DNA of 64,000 bases, from contig JBBACY010000001.1 of the NCBI GenBank assembly GCA_041656735.1, positions 186,001 to 250,000 on the forward strand, given 5' to 3'. This document shows positions 41,833 to 51,209 of the stretch, piece by piece (position 1 is the first letter of the stretch; every line of letters begins with the position of its first letter). The position numbers and the translations under genes were made by a program. Source of the stretch: Perlabentimonas sp041656735 (GTDB lineage: Bacteria; Bacteroidota; Bacteroidia; Bacteroidales; Tenuifilaceae). The notes beneath the pieces are model-generated. The model worked only from the letters and a program-made list of their open reading frames with translations, was not told the origin of the DNA and ran no database searches.

Positions 41833-43167
41833 TTATTTTGATCCAGTAAAAGTACGTACGCACCTAAATCCGATGTATGTTTTGGCGCTGTCTTGGTATT
41901 CGAAAGTTCTAGTTCCTACTTGTAAAAAGTAACTAATATCTTTCCAGCTTCCGCCTCTCAAAACCTTGCGTTTTAGGGCAGGAGGGTCGTTAGGCTTGGC
42001 GTTGTATTTATAGTCTGGGTTCATGTCATGCATAAACATATAAGCGCTTTCATCGTATGCGTTAGCAGTCCATTCGGCAACGTTACCAGCCATATCGTAA
42101 AGCCCATAATCATTAGGCTCGTAGCTACCAACTGCCAGGGTATTGAATCCACCATCGTCAACGTAGTTTCCTCTAAGTGGTTTAAAGTTAGCTAAGAAAC
42201 AACCTTCGGAGTTACGTGGGTAAGGGCCTCCCCAAGGGTACATACTATGGTCAAGTCCGCCTCGAGCTGCATATTCCCATTCGGCCTCATTGGGCAATCG
42301 GAAATCAGGCACTCCAGGTATTCCGCGTTGAGCAAGGTACTTGTTTAGGTACTGCGATCTCCAAATTGTGAAAGCAGTAGCTTGGCGCCATGAAACTCCA
42401 ACCACTGGGTAGTTGTCGAATGAAGGATGCCAGAAATAGTTGGCAGCGTATGGCTCGTTATATGAGTAACTAAAATCGCTAATCCAGGCAAGTGTATCGG
42501 GATACACATTAACCTTATCTCTAATAATAAAGTTTGAACGGTCGTTAACACGAACAGGGATACCCATTTGGTTAATAACCTCGGCGTTCTCCTCGTATGA
42601 AGCAGTTTCAAAATTCCATCGGTTCTTTTTCTTGGCAGCCTGCTGCATATCAATCCAAAAGAATTCGTAGTTCAACTTACGGGTATCTATCTCTTTTCGG
42701 CTGTAAAAACTCTCTTCTTTTTTATAGTACATTTCAGCGAGTATTTCCTGCTGTTCTTCGTCTCGGGGGTCGATAGGTATATCCCACACAAGCACGGGGG
42801 GATCAATAGGGTTACCAAATTCGTCTTCCTCAATGGCAAAATCCTCAATTTGCTGGCTTAGCAGCCTGCGTGAAATAGAGTCTCTAACATAGTATACAAA
42901 CTGACGATATTGGTTATTGGTTATCTCTGTTTGGTCCATCCAAAAAGCATCAATTGAAACAACTCTGGAGGGAGCATTTACAGCCCATGTAATATCTTTA
43001 TCATCGCTACCCATTTTAAATTTTCCCATTGGAACAAAAACCATTCCGTATGGGGTGGGATCTTGGAACCCTCTCCGGCCTTGAACTCCAATAAGTTCGC
43101 CGTTTTGACCTGGCCCGCAACTGCTAATTATGGCAGCGAGAAAAATAAATACAAGAAGATTTCTCAT
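41833..43167 (-). CDS. gldK: Type IX secretion ring lipoprotein GldK/PorK
   Basis: A 444-residue lipoprotein from the ATG at 43167; the open frame to 43260 overlaps the PorP gene and adds unlikely residues. The lipobox is IISSC (Cys17). The body is a formylglycine-generating-enzyme-like (FGE-sulfatase) domain: GMVFVPMGKFKMGS, MDQTEITNNQYRQFV, FRLPNEAEWEYAARGG, GNVAEWTANAYD and RGGSWKD. In GldK/PorK the fold is structural, forming the outer-membrane-attached ring with GldN. Gap to the upstream porP is 55 nt and to gldL 30 nt. Confidence 0.96.
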   Translation of the reverse strand: MRNLLVFIFLAAIISSCGPGQNGELIGVQGRRGFQDPTPYGMVFVPMGKFKMGSDDKDITWAVNAPSRVVSIDAFWMDQTEITNNQYRQFVYYVRDSISRRLLSQQIEDFAIEEDEFGNPIDPPVLVWDIPIDPRDEEQQEILAEMYYKKEESFYSRKEIDTRKLNYEFFWIDMQQAAKKKNRWNFETASYEENAEVINQMGIPVRVNDRSNFIIRDKVNVYPDTLAWISDFSYSYNEPYAANYFWHPSFDNYPVVGVSWRQATAFTIWRSQYLNKYLAQRGIPGVPDFRLPNEAEWEYAARGGLDHSMYPWGGPYPRNSEGCFLANFKPLRGNYVDDGGFNTLAVGSYEPNDYGLYDMAGNVAEWTANAYDESAYMFMHDMNPDYKYNAKPNDPPALKRKVLRGGSWKDISYFLQVGTRTFEYQDSAKTYIGFRCVRTFTGSK

Positions 43168-43222
43168 AGTACTCCGTTTATTTAATGCAAATATCGTAAA
43201 AATATTCTTAAAAATGTTATGT

Positions 43223-44158
43223 CTATAAAAATCTGATGCTTTTGTACTGTTGAGGAGCACGTTCCTTTTTCAGTGAAAAACAGTAACCAACCATAAATTC
43301 GTGCGATCCGCTGTTCGCTCCGCTAATAGCGGAGGTTGAAAAATCGTAGGCATATCCTATTCTCATTCCTGAAAAAAGTTCGAAGCCAATGAGGCCAGTA
43401 ACCGATTCGCCTACACGATATGAAACGCCTCCCCAAAACTTTTTATTGTATACAAAATTTGCCCCAACTCCTAAATGGCTCACTACTAGGTCGGTACTAA
43501 TTAAAACCGATGGATTTATTTGCCAATTTCGGTTTGGTACCTGCAAAAAATACCCTCCTGTAATATAAAATTGTCTTTTATAATGACTGGGTAGGTTGTT
43601 GTAATACGGTGTTTCGTTTAAATGGGTTGCAGATATTCCAAAAAACATTTCATCGCTATCAAAATAAATGCCTGCACCCATATCGAAATTTATGTTGCTT
43701 TCTTCACCCGGAGGCACAATGTTCGATGATCCGCTTGTACCACCATCAGGGAAATTCCATTGTGGATTTTTTAATGAGTTATTAATAAATCCACCGTTTA
43801 CCCCAATAGCTAATTTACCCACTCCCTTAATAGTAAATCGGGCTGCATACGATAAGCTGGCGGCCACATCATCGTTAAATCCAAACTGATCTTGGAGTAC
43901 GTTTAGGCCAATACCGCTTGAAAACCCAAATGGGCTAATGGCTGCATCGAGATTAACGGCTGAAACCACAGGGGCACCTTCGCCAAAACCCATCCATTGC
44001 TGCCTGTGTATTGCGGTTGCACATATTAAACCACTACTACCTGCTGCTGCTGGGTTTATGGTAATTTGGTTAAAAATATTATGGCTAAGCAAAGGATCTT
44101 GCTGAGCCGATACGCTAACCGCAAAGAGCATTAAAATGGATACAAAAAGTTTTCTCAT
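43223..44158 (-). CDS. porP: PorP/SprF family protein heading the type IX core operon
   Basis: A 311-residue outer-membrane barrel from the ATG at 44158 (a TTG two codons upstream is possible). The signal peptide ends near residue 19 (SVSAQ) and the family start follows, QDPLLSHNIFNQITINPAAAGSSG, with RQQWMGFGEGAP typical of the first strands and HEFMVGYCF near the C-terminus. In Porphyromonas gingivalis porP occupies the same first position in porPKLMN and is needed for type IX secretion. Distinct from the PorP/SprF protein at 34437-35444, which serves a linked substrate. Confidence 0.92.
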   Translation of the reverse strand: MRKLFVSILMLFAVSVSAQQDPLLSHNIFNQITINPAAAGSSGLICATAIHRQQWMGFGEGAPVVSAVNLDAAISPFGFSSGIGLNVLQDQFGFNDDVAASLSYAARFTIKGVGKLAIGVNGGFINNSLKNPQWNFPDGGTSGSSNIVPPGEESNINFDMGAGIYFDSDEMFFGISATHLNETPYYNNLPSHYKRQFYITGGYFLQVPNRNWQINPSVLISTDLVVSHLGVGANFVYNKKFWGGVSYRVGESVTGLIGFELFSGMRIGYAYDFSTSAISGANSGSHEFMVGYCFSLKKERAPQQYKSIRFL

Positions 44159-44512
44159 TAACAAATAGCCTTATACCCAATTGTTATTAACTTAACCGAA
44201 AGGTAAAGTAAATAAAAAAAATATTCTCTAACAAACTTTATTAACAATTATATGTTGATAAACTTAATTTAAACTTCAATGGGTTTATACTGTTTTTTTT
44301 AAATATATGTTACCATAAAGGATGTTTTCTTAAAAAAATCAGATTGCGTTAAGTTAAACCTTTTGTTGGTTTAATTTATGCTTAAAGATAACTAATAAAA
44401 TCACTTATCTTAAATTGATAAAACCTGGGTCAACTTTTTACCCTCTATTCTGTGGTTAGGGGAAATAATAACGAGGTTTAATTGACTTTATTTTGGGATC
44501 CCATTATTTTAT
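44159..44512. other. A+T-rich leader region of the porP-gldKLMN operon
   Basis: No gene is seen. On the minus strand TACCTTTC (44205-44198) is a seven-of-eight match to TAnnTTTG about 40 nt before porP. The remainder is very A+T-rich without clear hairpins. Confidence 0.4.
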
Positions 44513-45673
44513 TTAGCTAATCCGTTTCCAAGCCCTAAGCCACCTGTCGGGAACATCTCCTTTGCTTGCCTTAAGATAGTCATTGTATGAGCATGCTACA
44601 GCTATGGAATGATTATCGGATTTTTTGGTTGGTGGCAGTTCGAACCACCAGGTGCCCGTAACCGTGTTTTGTACAAAAACCAGCTCGATATTTGGAATGG
44701 GGCTTTTTACGTAAAAACGTTTAATATCTTTTTTGCTCTCGCTAATTGAAGGAAAACGATCACGAACGTTAAACCCATCGATAAAATGCCAAATGATATG
44801 AGCCGCTAAGCTTGCGCTAACACCAAATGGATCGTTAAGGGTGTTGAGTTCGAATAGGCCAAAAGCTTTTGTATTGGACCCTACGCCCGAGTAACGGGCG
44901 AGTTGGCAAATTTCTTCGGAGTAAAACCCATTGGGCGAGGGGTATATCACTCCTGGCGAATCGCTTTGTTTTACGCAGGCCATATCGAGGCTAACGATGT
45001 GTGAGTCGCGGAGCGTTGCATCAATTTCGGACATTGCACCACGGACAAACCCTAGGCGTGAGAGTTCGAAATTATATGCTGTTAGTTGGTCTATATGTTT
45101 ACTGTCAACAAGATACCCTTGATACCCCAGCATGCTAAGGTTAAATAAACTTTTTTTACCGTCGTTAATAATTTTGTCGATATAGCAAGTTGAAGAGAAG
45201 TCGCCATCGGCCAACCCCATATCAATAGTATAGTCGATAATACTAAGGTTAACCCTAGGCACACTTTGCGAGGTGGCTAAAAATATTGGCCAGGTTAACT
45301 CTTGGGTACCTCCTAAAATAATACAGGTTGCTCCTTTGCTCTGAATAAACTCCACCACGTCGCGAACGGCCATATACGTGTTGGCCGTGTTACTGTTAAG
45401 CTTTAGGTTGCCTAAGTCGATAATTGGGTGCTTTATTTTGGCACCCGATAACCCGAAAAGGTACGGACGAATTAGCTCGGCGCTATGTGCTGCTCCCGGG
45501 TTATTAGAATTTCGGGTTTCTCCAACGCCAAACATAACCAGACTACCGTTTTCTATGGTAAGGCCTGGCGATGTGGCCAGTGATTGTAACTTGCCGAATA
45601 TCGATGCACTTTTTGGCAAACTATGAGCAGCAGGTGTAGCCTCAGAAGCATTGAAATAATCTGCTAGGTTCAT
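44513..45673 (-). CDS. Arginase/formiminoglutamase-fold protein with degenerate metal site
   Basis: A 386-residue ureohydrolase-fold protein. The overall order fits the family, but the metal motifs are eroded: GGxH(S/E) is GGTQELT (121-127, His to Gln), DxHxD is DYTID (147-151, His to Thr), and SxDxD is SLDMA (228-232, second Asp to Ala). It is therefore unlikely to hydrolyse a guanidino or formimino substrate in the normal way. Database entries of this group are often named formimidoylglutamase; no hut genes are present. It overlaps topA by 4 nt and is translated with it. A binding or structural role is inferred. Confidence 0.75.
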   Translation of the reverse strand: MNLADYFNASEATPAAHSLPKSASIFGKLQSLATSPGLTIENGSLVMFGVGETRNSNNPGAAHSAELIRPYLFGLSGAKIKHPIIDLGNLKLNSNTANTYMAVRDVVEFIQSKGATCIILGGTQELTWPIFLATSQSVPRVNLSIIDYTIDMGLADGDFSSTCYIDKIINDGKKSLFNLSMLGYQGYLVDSKHIDQLTAYNFELSRLGFVRGAMSEIDATLRDSHIVSLDMACVKQSDSPGVIYPSPNGFYSEEICQLARYSGVGSNTKAFGLFELNTLNDPFGVSASLAAHIIWHFIDGFNVRDRFPSISESKKDIKRFYVKSPIPNIELVFVQNTVTGTWWFELPPTKKSDNHSIAVACSYNDYLKASKGDVPDRWLRAWKRIS

Positions 45674-48000
45674 TTCTTTGTTTTTGGTTTGGCAGCCGGT
45701 TTCCTTCGTTTAGTGTTTGTTGCAGGTTGATTTTCAACTATTTTAAGACAATCGTCGTACGACAAAGCGTGTGCATCAGTATCCTTTGGGATTTTGTAGT
45801 TATTGCCCTTGTACTTAATAAAGGGTCCCCAACGTCCGTTTAGAACTTGTAACTCAGTGTCGTTTTCAAATACTTTAATGTACTTATCGCGCTCTTTCTG
45901 ACGGCCTTCCTCAATAAGTTCTATGGCTCTGTCAAGCTCTATGGACATAGGGTCATCCTCTTTTTTTAGCGACACAAATTTAGAGTTGTGACGCACGTAA
46001 GGTCCAAATCGGCCAATACCAATTACCACATCCTTCTCTTCATATAAACCAACGGTTCGGGGCAGTTTAAAAAGATCTAGCGCCTCTTCAATGGTGATTG
46101 ACTCAATAAGTTGGTTTTTAAGAAGACTTGCAAATCGAGGTTTTTCGCCCGTCTTTTCTTCAGGTTCTCCTATTTGGGCAATTGGACCAAAGCGACCAAT
46201 ACGAACGGTAACGGGTTTTCCTGTTTTTGGATCGTCTCCTAATAAACGTTCGCCTTTTTTGTAGTCCGATTCTTTTAGGGTCGTTTCCACATTTTGATGA
46301 AAAGGTTTGTAGAAACGGTCAATCATATCGGGCCAGTTAAGTTTTCCCTCAGCAATGTCGTCGAATTCTTTTTCAACCGAAGCGGTAAAATTGAAGTTTA
46401 CAATTTTTGGGAAGTGTTCAACCAAAAAATCGTTAACTACCATACCAATATCACTTGGAAAGAGTTTTGATTTTTCGGTGCCGTGCGTTTCAACTTTTGT
46501 GCTTTGGGCTATTTTATCGTTTTTAAGCAGAATAACTTGGTATTTTCTATCAATCCCAGGTCTGTCGTCTTTTGTAACGTAACCTCTTGCTATAATTGTA
46601 GAGATTGTTGGAGCATAGGTTGATGGACGACCAATGCCCAGTTCCTCGAGTTTTTTTACCAAGCTGGCTTCGGTATATCGCGGTGGGCGTTGGGTAAAAC
46701 GTTCGGTAGCAGTGATTTCGAGCGCGGTAAGAACATCGCCAGATTTTAACGGAGGAAGAAGATCCTTCGTGGTTTCCTCATTCTCGTCGTCGGTTGATTC
46801 AATGTAGACCTTCAAAAAACCGTCGAAAAGAAGCACTTCGCCTGAGGCAATAAATTTCTTTTCTGATTTTGAGATATCGATTGTAACGGTTGTTTTCTCA
46901 AGCGAAGCATCGCTCATTTGTGAGGCAATGGTTCGTTTCCAGATGAGTTCGTATAGTCTTTGCTCGGTTGCGTTGCCCGATATTTTTTGTTTATCGGGGT
47001 AGGTAGGCCTAATGGCCTCGTGAGCCTCTTGTGCCCCCTTGGTTTTAGTTTTAAACGTTCGGGTGTGGTGGTATTTGTCGCCAAATTCGGAAACTATTGT
47101 TGCTTTTACTGCATCAATAGCCGTTTGCGACAGGTTAACCGAGTCGGTTCTCATATAGGTAATATGTCCTGCTTCGTATAACCTTTGGGCTATAGTCATA
47201 GTTTGACTTACCGAGAAGCTAAGCTTTCGGCTAGCCTCCTGCTGTAGGGTTGATGTTGTAAATGGTGGAGCTGGGCTCTTTTTTGCTGGTTTCTTGGTTA
47301 CGTCGGCTACCGAATAATCGGAGATTTTACATTGCTCGAGAAGTTCGAGCGCCTGTTTATTATCGTTTAATTTGGTGTTTAGTTCGGCTTTTATTTTTGC
47401 TTTGCCCTCAAATAAGCCGGTAACCCTATAAAAGTTATCACTATTAAACCCAATTATTTCGCGCTCGCGTTCAACAACAACCTTAACGGCAACGGATTGA
47501 ACACGACCTGCCGATAGTGATGGCTTTACCTTTTTCCAAAGAACGGGCGAGAGCTCGAACCCAACCAACCGGTCGAGTACTCGCCTTGCTTGCTGGGCGT
47601 TAACCAAATCATAATCAATTGTTCGCGGGTTTTTTATTGCCGCTTCAATGGCTGGTTTGGTAATTTCATGAAATACAATACGTTTGGTTTTATCGGGATT
47701 TAGTTTTAGCACTTCGTATAAATGCCAGGCAATAGCCTCCCCTTCACGGTCCTCATCCGAAGCAAGCCAAACCATTTCGGCTCCTTTTGCGAGTTTTTTT
47801 AGCTCGTCAACTATTTTACTCTTGTCGCTGCTAACAACGTACTCGGGTTTGTAGTTATTTTCGATATCAATTCCGAAATTTTTCTTGGCTAAATCGCGAA
47901 TATGACCAAAACTTGACTTAACGGTAAAATCTTTACCCAGAAATTTTTCTATGGTTTTTGCCTTTGCAGGCGACTCAACTATAACGAGATTTTTCAACAT
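45670..48000 (-). CDS. topA: DNA topoisomerase I (type IA)
   Basis: A 776-residue enzyme relaxing negative supercoils. The start is the ATG at 48000 (MLKNLVIVESPAKAKTIEKF), not the longer frame. The Toprim domain includes DEDREGEAIAWH; the active-site tyrosine is in HITYMRTDSVNLS. The C-terminus has three Toprim_Crpt-type repeats (IGRFGPIAQIG, IGRFGPYVRHN, NGRWGPFIKYKG) and a basic tail instead of the Cys4 zinc fingers of E. coli TopA, as usual in Bacteroidetes. Co-transcribed with the arginase-fold gene downstream. Confidence 0.97.
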   Translation of the reverse strand: MLKNLVIVESPAKAKTIEKFLGKDFTVKSSFGHIRDLAKKNFGIDIENNYKPEYVVSSDKSKIVDELKKLAKGAEMVWLASDEDREGEAIAWHLYEVLKLNPDKTKRIVFHEITKPAIEAAIKNPRTIDYDLVNAQQARRVLDRLVGFELSPVLWKKVKPSLSAGRVQSVAVKVVVEREREIIGFNSDNFYRVTGLFEGKAKIKAELNTKLNDNKQALELLEQCKISDYSVADVTKKPAKKSPAPPFTTSTLQQEASRKLSFSVSQTMTIAQRLYEAGHITYMRTDSVNLSQTAIDAVKATIVSEFGDKYHHTRTFKTKTKGAQEAHEAIRPTYPDKQKISGNATEQRLYELIWKRTIASQMSDASLEKTTVTIDISKSEKKFIASGEVLLFDGFLKVYIESTDDENEETTKDLLPPLKSGDVLTALEITATERFTQRPPRYTEASLVKKLEELGIGRPSTYAPTISTIIARGYVTKDDRPGIDRKYQVILLKNDKIAQSTKVETHGTEKSKLFPSDIGMVVNDFLVEHFPKIVNFNFTASVEKEFDDIAEGKLNWPDMIDRFYKPFHQNVETTLKESDYKKGERLLGDDPKTGKPVTVRIGRFGPIAQIGEPEEKTGEKPRFASLLKNQLIESITIEEALDLFKLPRTVGLYEEKDVVIGIGRFGPYVRHNSKFVSLKKEDDPMSIELDRAIELIEEGRQKERDKYIKVFENDTELQVLNGRWGPFIKYKGNNYKIPKDTDAHALSYDDCLKIVENQPATNTKRRKPAAKPKTKK

Positions 48001-48419
48001 TGGCTGATTATATGGTATTAAAACTGCCGCAAAGTAAAGCATTTAGGAATCGAACTACAAAATTTTCATAAAAAATAGAAAGACGTTTTACAGAGAATTA
48101 TCTTGAAACCCTTTGATTTCTAAGGAAATATTATTTAGTGGTTATTTCAATAGGTGACTATTAGTAAGCGGCTTGGCATTGCGTAGAAAATAATTATAGG
48201 TGGCTGTAATGTGTTATACTTGTTAATGAAAATAAAAAATAATATTTATAAAACGACTTAACTATGCCCTACAAACGTACACCTATATAATAGGTGTAAT
48301 AATTTATTATGTGCTTAAGTCTATCACTACTAATTGAAATGTATATCTGCAACCAGACAAACATCTTTTGCTTACCTTTGTGTTTAGTTATACACATTTA
48401 GAATAAATATCATAACTAT
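48001..48419. other. Divergent promoter region between topA and radA
   Basis: Minus-strand TTACTTTG (48037-48030, seven of eight to TAnnTTTG) lies 30 nt before topA. Between the two promoters the sequence is A+T-rich and shows no gene or RNA structure I can support. Confidence 0.45.
48373..48380 (+). promoter_or_regulatory. -7 promoter element of radA
   Basis: TACCTTTG is an exact TAnnTTTG match 40 nt before the ATG at 48420. Confidence 0.6.
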
Positions 48420-49790
48420 ATGGCCAAAACAAAAACCAGCTACGTTTGTCAGAATTGCGGAGCCGAATCAGTAAAGTGGGTGGGGCGTTGCCCTTCGTGC
48501 GACGAGTGGAACACCTATGTAGAGGAAAAGGTTACCCAAAGTAAATCACGTGGTGGGTTGGTGGCAGTTTCGCGTAATGCAGTGCCTAAGCCACTAAGAG
48601 AAATTGAGTCGAGCAACGAGCAACGAATGGATACGGGCATTGAGGAGATGAATAGGATTTTGGGAGGAGGCTTAGTTCCGGGATCCCTTGTGCTGATTGG
48701 AGGCGAACCAGGTATTGGGAAATCGACCCTTGCCCTGCAGATGGCGTTAAAACTTAGCCATTTAACGGTTCTGTACGTATCGGGAGAGGAAAGTGCAAAG
48801 CAGGTAAAACTTAGGGCCGACAGGTTAACGAGCAGTGAATCCGGATGCCTTATTCTAAATGAAACCCTGCTAGACAATATTTTAACGCAAGCACAGAATG
48901 TTCAACCCGATGTGCTGGTTGTAGACTCGATACAAACACTATATACCGATACCATTGAATCGTCGCCTGGCTCGGTTTCGCAGGTTCGCGAATGTGCTGT
49001 TACTTTGCTTCGATATGCAAAAACAACAGGCGTACCCGTAATTTTAATAGGCCATATTACCAAGGATGGGAGCATAGCGGGGCCAAAGGTACTTGAGCAT
49101 ATTGTTGATGTAGTGTTGCAGTTTGAAGGCGACAATAATTATTTGTATCGCATACTTCGATCAATTAAAAACCGGTTTGGCTCAACATCGGAACTTGGCA
49201 TATTCGAGATGCAATCGGCGGGCCTTATAGAGGTGCCAAACCCATCGGAAATACTTCTTTCGAACCGCGACGAAGGCCTAAGCGGGGTAGCCATCTCGGC
49301 AGCGATGGACGGCGCACGCTCGTTTTTAATAGAAACACAAGCACTGGTAAGCACGGCAGCTTACGGAACACCCCAACGTTCGTCCACCGGGTACGATACC
49401 CGACGGCTCAATATGCTGTTGGCTGTGCTTGAGAAGAGAGCAGGGTTTAAGCTGGCTTCAAAGGATGTGTTTTTGAATTTGGCTGGCGGATTAAAAATAA
49501 CCGACCCTGCAATGGATATGGCTGTGGTTGCAGCCATCCTTTCATCGAATTTTGATTTATCTATCCCCCCATCGGTTTGTTTCGCAAGCGAGGTTGGGCT
49601 TTCGGGAGAAATTAGGCAGATACCTCGGGTTGACCAGCGCATATTGGAGGCAGCCAAGCTAGGGTTTGAAAAAATTTTCGTGTCTAAATATAGTCTTACC
49701 AGCGAAACTAAATCAGTTAAGGGCATTGAGTTGGTAAGGGTAGGAAAAATAGAGGAGCTGGTAAGGCAGCTTTTTGGCAAAAACAATTGA
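48420..49790 (+). CDS. radA: DNA repair protein RadA
   Basis: A 456-residue RecA-like branch migration ATPase that helps process recombination intermediates. The N-terminal C4 zinc finger is CQNC ... CPSC (about 10-28). The Walker A is GGEPGIGKSTLAL (about 97-109) and the RadA-specific KNRFG motif is present in SIKNRFGSTSELGIFEM (about 252). The C-terminal Lon-protease-like domain follows (DVFLNLAGG). Length is normal. Its stop lies two bases from the stop of the convergent flippase-like gene. Confidence 0.97.
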   Translation: MAKTKTSYVCQNCGAESVKWVGRCPSCDEWNTYVEEKVTQSKSRGGLVAVSRNAVPKPLREIESSNEQRMDTGIEEMNRILGGGLVPGSLVLIGGEPGIGKSTLALQMALKLSHLTVLYVSGEESAKQVKLRADRLTSSESGCLILNETLLDNILTQAQNVQPDVLVVDSIQTLYTDTIESSPGSVSQVRECAVTLLRYAKTTGVPVILIGHITKDGSIAGPKVLEHIVDVVLQFEGDNNYLYRILRSIKNRFGSTSELGIFEMQSAGLIEVPNPSEILLSNRDEGLSGVAISAAMDGARSFLIETQALVSTAAYGTPQRSSTGYDTRRLNMLLAVLEKRAGFKLASKDVFLNLAGGLKITDPAMDMAVVAAILSSNFDLSIPPSVCFASEVGLSGEIRQIPRVDQRILEAAKLGFEKIFVSKYSLTSETKSVKGIELVRVGKIEELVRQLFGKNN

Positions 49791-49792
49791 AT

Positions 49793-50812
49793 TTAAGAGT
49801 CTAAATTTTTGCTGTTGAGTTTTTGCTTGCGCTCACGGAGCATAAAATATACCAGCGCCCCAACACCAAGAATTATAAAAAGTAGGGTTTGCGATTCGTG
49901 TGATATAATGGCGTAGGTTAGCCCGTCGGCTCGTGATATACCGTATATGCTTAGCGCCGAAGCCGTAATAATATGGAATGCACCAAAACCGCCCTGTACG
50001 GGAGCGGCCATACCAAGCGAGCCTACAACCATAATAAATAGCCCATCGAGAGGTGAAAGCGAGCTGGTTGCCTCAATGGAGAAAACCATTAACCAGGTCA
50101 TTAGCCAGTATAAAAACCAGAGTAAGAAGGTGTAGGCAAAAAACGCTTTGCGTCGCCTCATTGTATATGCTGATTTTAGCCCATCCATAAGACCCCAAAA
50201 TAAGCTCGATGCCTTACTTCGAAACTTATTTCCGAAAATATTTTTGCGGATTAGAATTGTTAAAACCAAAACGATCAGTATGGCAGAAGCCAAAATTATT
50301 GGTATAAGCAGGTCTGTATCTAAAAGTTTTTGCCAGAGAGGCATAAGCCCATTTGTATATATAAATTTTCCAAAGAAATTTATACGAGCAAAGAAAACGA
50401 TAAGCATAAGTAGCAGCATAGCTAAAACATCGAAAGCTCGCTCAACGAATACGGTTCCAATGGCTTTTTCAAAAGGTACTTTATCTGTTTTTCGAAGCGT
50501 TCCGCAACGGGTTATCTCGCCCAACCGAGGGAAAGCCAAGTTGGCTAGGTAACCAGTAACAACGGCACCAAAAACGTTTACCAACGGAGGATTATAGCCT
50601 AGCGGCTCAAAAAGAAGTTTCCAACGTAAGGCGCGAACAACGTGTGAAATAAAACCCACAAATACAGCCAAGCCTACCCACACGTATTTAACGTTGGTAA
50701 AGCTTTTGGCTAGCTCTTCAAAATTTACCCCTTTAAAAGCAAAGTAAAGCAAAACAAGGGCTGCAAGCGAAAAAATTATGTAGTTTACCTTGCTCTTTAC
50801 TGAGGATTTCAC
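49793..50812 (-). CDS. Lysylphosphatidylglycerol synthase/UPF0104-type membrane protein
   Basis: A 339-residue integral membrane protein with about eight hydrophobic helices. Family signatures include VVRALRWKLLFEPLG (about 60-74), GYLANLAFPRLGEITRC (about 87-103) and PVQGGFGAFHIITASAL. Members are flippase-like or transport-like proteins related to the membrane part of MprF. There is no synthase domain here, so lipid aminoacylation is not expected. Third gene of the panC-panD operon, 25 nt after panD; the association with pantothenate synthesis is positional only. Confidence 0.88.
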   Translation of the reverse strand: MKSSVKSKVNYIIFSLAALVLLYFAFKGVNFEELAKSFTNVKYVWVGLAVFVGFISHVVRALRWKLLFEPLGYNPPLVNVFGAVVTGYLANLAFPRLGEITRCGTLRKTDKVPFEKAIGTVFVERAFDVLAMLLLMLIVFFARINFFGKFIYTNGLMPLWQKLLDTDLLIPIILASAILIVLVLTILIRKNIFGNKFRSKASSLFWGLMDGLKSAYTMRRRKAFFAYTFLLWFLYWLMTWLMVFSIEATSSLSPLDGLFIMVVGSLGMAAPVQGGFGAFHIITASALSIYGISRADGLTYAIISHESQTLLFIILGVGALVYFMLRERKQKLNSKNLDS

Positions 50813-50837
50813 GGGTAAGAAATATTTAGTTGTGAGT

Positions 50838-51188
50838 TTAAACCAGCTTATTGGTTTGTATGTCGGGAAAAATTATGGAAGGTTTAAACGTTTTAGCCTC
50901 CTCAAAATCCATTGATGCGAAAGACATAATAATAACCGTATCGTTTACAGTGCATTTTCGGGCAGCTGGGCCGTTTAGGCAAATATCGCCTGAGCCCCTT
51001 TCGCCCTTTATAACATAGGTTTCAAGACGCTCGCCATTGTTTATATTAACCACCTGAACCTTCTCATTCTCAATAAGATTTGCAGCATCCATTAAGTCTT
51101 CATCAATGGTAATACTACCCACATAGTAAAGGTTCGCTTCGGTTACCCTAGCCTGGTGAATTTTCGATTTTATAACTTCAATAAACAT
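50838..51188 (-). CDS. panD: Aspartate 1-decarboxylase precursor
   Basis: A 116-residue pyruvoyl enzyme that makes beta-alanine from aspartate for pantothenate. The self-cleavage site Gly24-Ser25 is visible in YVGSITIDEDLM; cleavage turns the serine into the pyruvoyl group. GERGSGDICLNGPAARKC contains further conserved active-site residues. Length is normal. It lies 21 nt after panC, and both supply the same reaction: panD makes beta-alanine, which panC condenses with pantoate. Confidence 0.97.
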   Translation of the reverse strand: MFIEVIKSKIHQARVTEANLYYVGSITIDEDLMDAANLIENEKVQVVNINNGERLETYVIKGERGSGDICLNGPAARKCTVNDTVIIMSFASMDFEEAKTFKPSIIFPDIQTNKLV

Positions 51189-51209
51189 CGTAGTAATAGC
51201 TTGAGTGTT

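Noticed and set aside
44513..45673. Functional formimidoylglutamase (hutG)
   Set aside because: The metal-binding motifs are eroded and no histidine-utilisation genes are nearby.
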